64,000 nt of DNA, from positions 36,707,724 through 36,771,723 of the forward strand of contig NC_092463.1 of assembly GCF_047495875.1 (NCBI RefSeq), written 5' to 3'. This document shows, in pieces, positions 61,929 through 64,000 of this stretch. The translations under genes were made by a program, and so were the position numbers. The stretch is from Pithys albifrons albifrons (lineage: Eukaryota; Chordata; Aves; Passeriformes; Thamnophilidae). Within the stretch, counting starts at the first letter, position 1; every line of letters starts with the position of its first letter. The notes beneath the pieces are model-generated. The model did not search any database, was not told where the DNA came from, and saw only the letters and a program-made list of their open reading frames with translations.

Positions 61929-64000
61929 TTTGGTAACCTTACCCTGCAGACTTCTGGTACCCTGTTTCTGCAGAGCTTGGCAAACGGAGTAAATCTGCTT
62001 TCAGAGTGTTACATGAAGGTGCCAGGCAGGCAGAGCAGTCCCTGCTTCCCTTAATCTCTGCCTTCAGACAACTACCACTATGTGTCTTTGCCCTGGTAAT
62101 GTGTTTTGCCTGGTGGAGAGCCTCCTGATGCTGATTGCTCTTGCAAATCACTCGCTCATCACTGACAAGCTGGCAACTACAAGGTTGTCTTGGGAGGTTA
62201 GGACTAGCTTTGGCAGATGGCACTGGTTTTTTTTTATCTTCCACATTTAGGACAGAAGAAAAAGAAACAGCAAAGTTTACTTGTATTGTAATTGACATGA
62301 CATATTTCTGTTGCTAGAATCTTTTTCTGATTCTTTTCAAGGTGTTGGCTTTCAGCGGTCTGTTGCACAGGTGTGATCTAACCATATTATTGGGTAGATT
62401 TATATAGTTACTGTGTCTTTGGTGAGATGGAACTATCAAGGTTCAAAAAAGGTGAATACTATGTGAGTAGTAGAAGATCACCACCTTAATATGGCAGGGA
62501 AAAAGGAAAAGGAGCATCAGTTATTATCACTTGTATTGAATACCTGCAGTAAATGGTCGTAGTTTGATTTTCCTGTAGTATTTGCATAACTGTGCAGATT
62601 ACATACCTCCATGATAATCATAACATAATTGATACAATCTGAAAAAAGCCAGTGTGCTGTTCTGTCTCACTGGTGGCGCAAGCAGTGGGGGGAATCTCCT
62701 TTTGGAGACTTCTAATGATGTGTCTTACAAAAAGACTGAAACTGGAATAAAACTTGATGTTAGGAGAAAAAAAATAGGTTTTGAGTAGTGCAAAGTCTGA
62801 GGAGTTTCATGAGGAAATTATTTCACAGTTTTATTGACAATACCACCAGACTGATACCAGCTTTCTCCAAGCTGTCCTTCCTTTATTACTTGACTGTGAC
62901 CACTTCAGTGGGTGGCAGAGATGTCAGTATGTTTAGAGCCTCCATATTTCACCACTCTGCAGAGGCTGACAGTCAGAGTACCAAACATGGAGATAGATTC
63001 AGAATTATATCACTGTTCATGAATGGTAAAGTGCTACTAAATATAGTTCGCATCTACAAAAGAAGTGTGATATCTTGCATCTGGCATTTGTGACCAACCC
63101 CTGTGGGGAAAGAGGCTAGAAGCTGAAACCAGATGCCTGGCACTGAGTGAGAGCTTCTCTCAATTGTGCAGGTGGTAGATGCACCTTTTTTAGCCTAGAG
63201 GTTTATTATCTTTGAATTTTTTATGTCTATGTATTCTTTTCTGTTTTAAAAGATAATCAGGAAGGCCCACCAGCAAGGCCTGTCAGTATTTCACTGCAGA
63301 GATTGACGATGGAAAAGAAAGTGGATCGTTAACATTAGAAAGCTTTGCTGTGCCACACAAGGCAGAATATCAGGTTTGGACAGTTTTGTGGTCTGCAATC
63401 CCATTCCAAGACTGAAATCAAACTTGTTTATTTAAAGTCACATCCATGTAGGGATGACTGTGAAGACATCAGAGAGTACTAGCTTATTTCACGCATGATA
63501 CTGAATCAGCTTTCTCTGCTTTTTAGTGGACTTACATTCTATATTCATTACAGCAAACTGCTACCATATTAAAGTATTCTATGCACATGTGTGCACACCC
63601 TTGAGATGCATTGACATGTAGGAAGTAATGCCCTTACATCTCTAGAGTGTGGCCCTCTAAACCATTTTCTTAATAGCATGTTAACAATCCATTAAGAACC
63701 TCCAATCCTTTTAGCAGTAAAATCCATCACTTGCTCAGCATGTGTCCTTTCATGCAGTGGTCCTGCTTAAAATCACTACTTATCCAATTTTTCTTCCACA
63801 TGGTTTAGAACCAGAGTCAAAAAGTATAATGTCCACTTTCCAAGTAAATAGAAAAATCCATTGGCCCCTATTTGCTTTTGCAGAGTCTAGGGTATTATCA
63901 TCACCTTTGGGCTTTTTATTTTCCTGGTAATAGCAATGTTTCAGTTTGCATTCAGATTTAAGTGCAGATGTAAATTCATGTATTTGCTAGTGTTACTCAG
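61929..64000. other. Non-coding unique sequence to the window end
   Basis: No gene recognised. Frames at 61939-62298 (minus) and 62788-63093 (plus) have no recognisable domains. A short A run lies near 62767. Nothing shows whether the window ends inside a larger transcription unit. Confidence 0.55.

Overview
This window looks like a bird nuclear chromosome segment with no recognisable protein-coding exon. The avian assignment rests on the repeats. Five separate pieces of CR1, the dominant bird LINE, can be read. Two solo long terminal repeats of the avian ERVL type are also present, each bounded by TG...CA and flanked by exact 5-bp target-site duplications. The rest is AT-rich, CpG-poor unique sequence with short T/A tracts, as expected of a gene desert or the inside of a very large intron. 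CR1 alone would also allow a crocodilian or turtle; the LTR type favours a bird. I cannot name the species or the nearest gene.

Layout. 1-950: a long, frameshifted CR1 reverse-transcriptase fragment on the minus strand, cut by the window edge. 956-27250: unique non-coding sequence. It includes a cluster of one 7-bp motif with two hairpins and two AP-1-type sites (10454-11261), an unusually stop-poor stretch (11361-11970), a further hairpin (23229-23268), possible conserved elements and a G-rich block (24700-24860). 27251-28675: the most layered part, with a CR1 tail followed by an old LTR-like sequence that is split by a younger solo LTR (27897-28525, duplicated site GTTAT). 28676-46229: mostly unique, with a purine/pyrimidine-asymmetric block near 30.2 kb, a 22-bp tandem duplication near 34.5 kb and a CR1 tail near 39.8 kb. 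46230-46520: a degenerate tandem repeat of about 80 bp. 52698-53287: a second solo LTR with duplicated site TTAGG that has kept many CpGs and is probably younger. 57.3 kb: a 20-bp tandem duplication. 59.7 kb: a plus-strand CR1 3' tail. 61.5-61.9 kb: a minus-strand CR1 piece whose ORF2 C-terminal frame is still open for about 106 codons.

There is no operon, CRISPR array, rRNA, tRNA or recognisable small RNA. Open frames elsewhere have no recognisable domains and lengths near what chance gives in six frames of AT-rich DNA. I did not find a convincing new gene system. The most useful leads are the nested LTR, the young LTR with its CpG cluster, the motif/hairpin cluster at 10.5-11.3 kb and the minisatellite at 46.3 kb.
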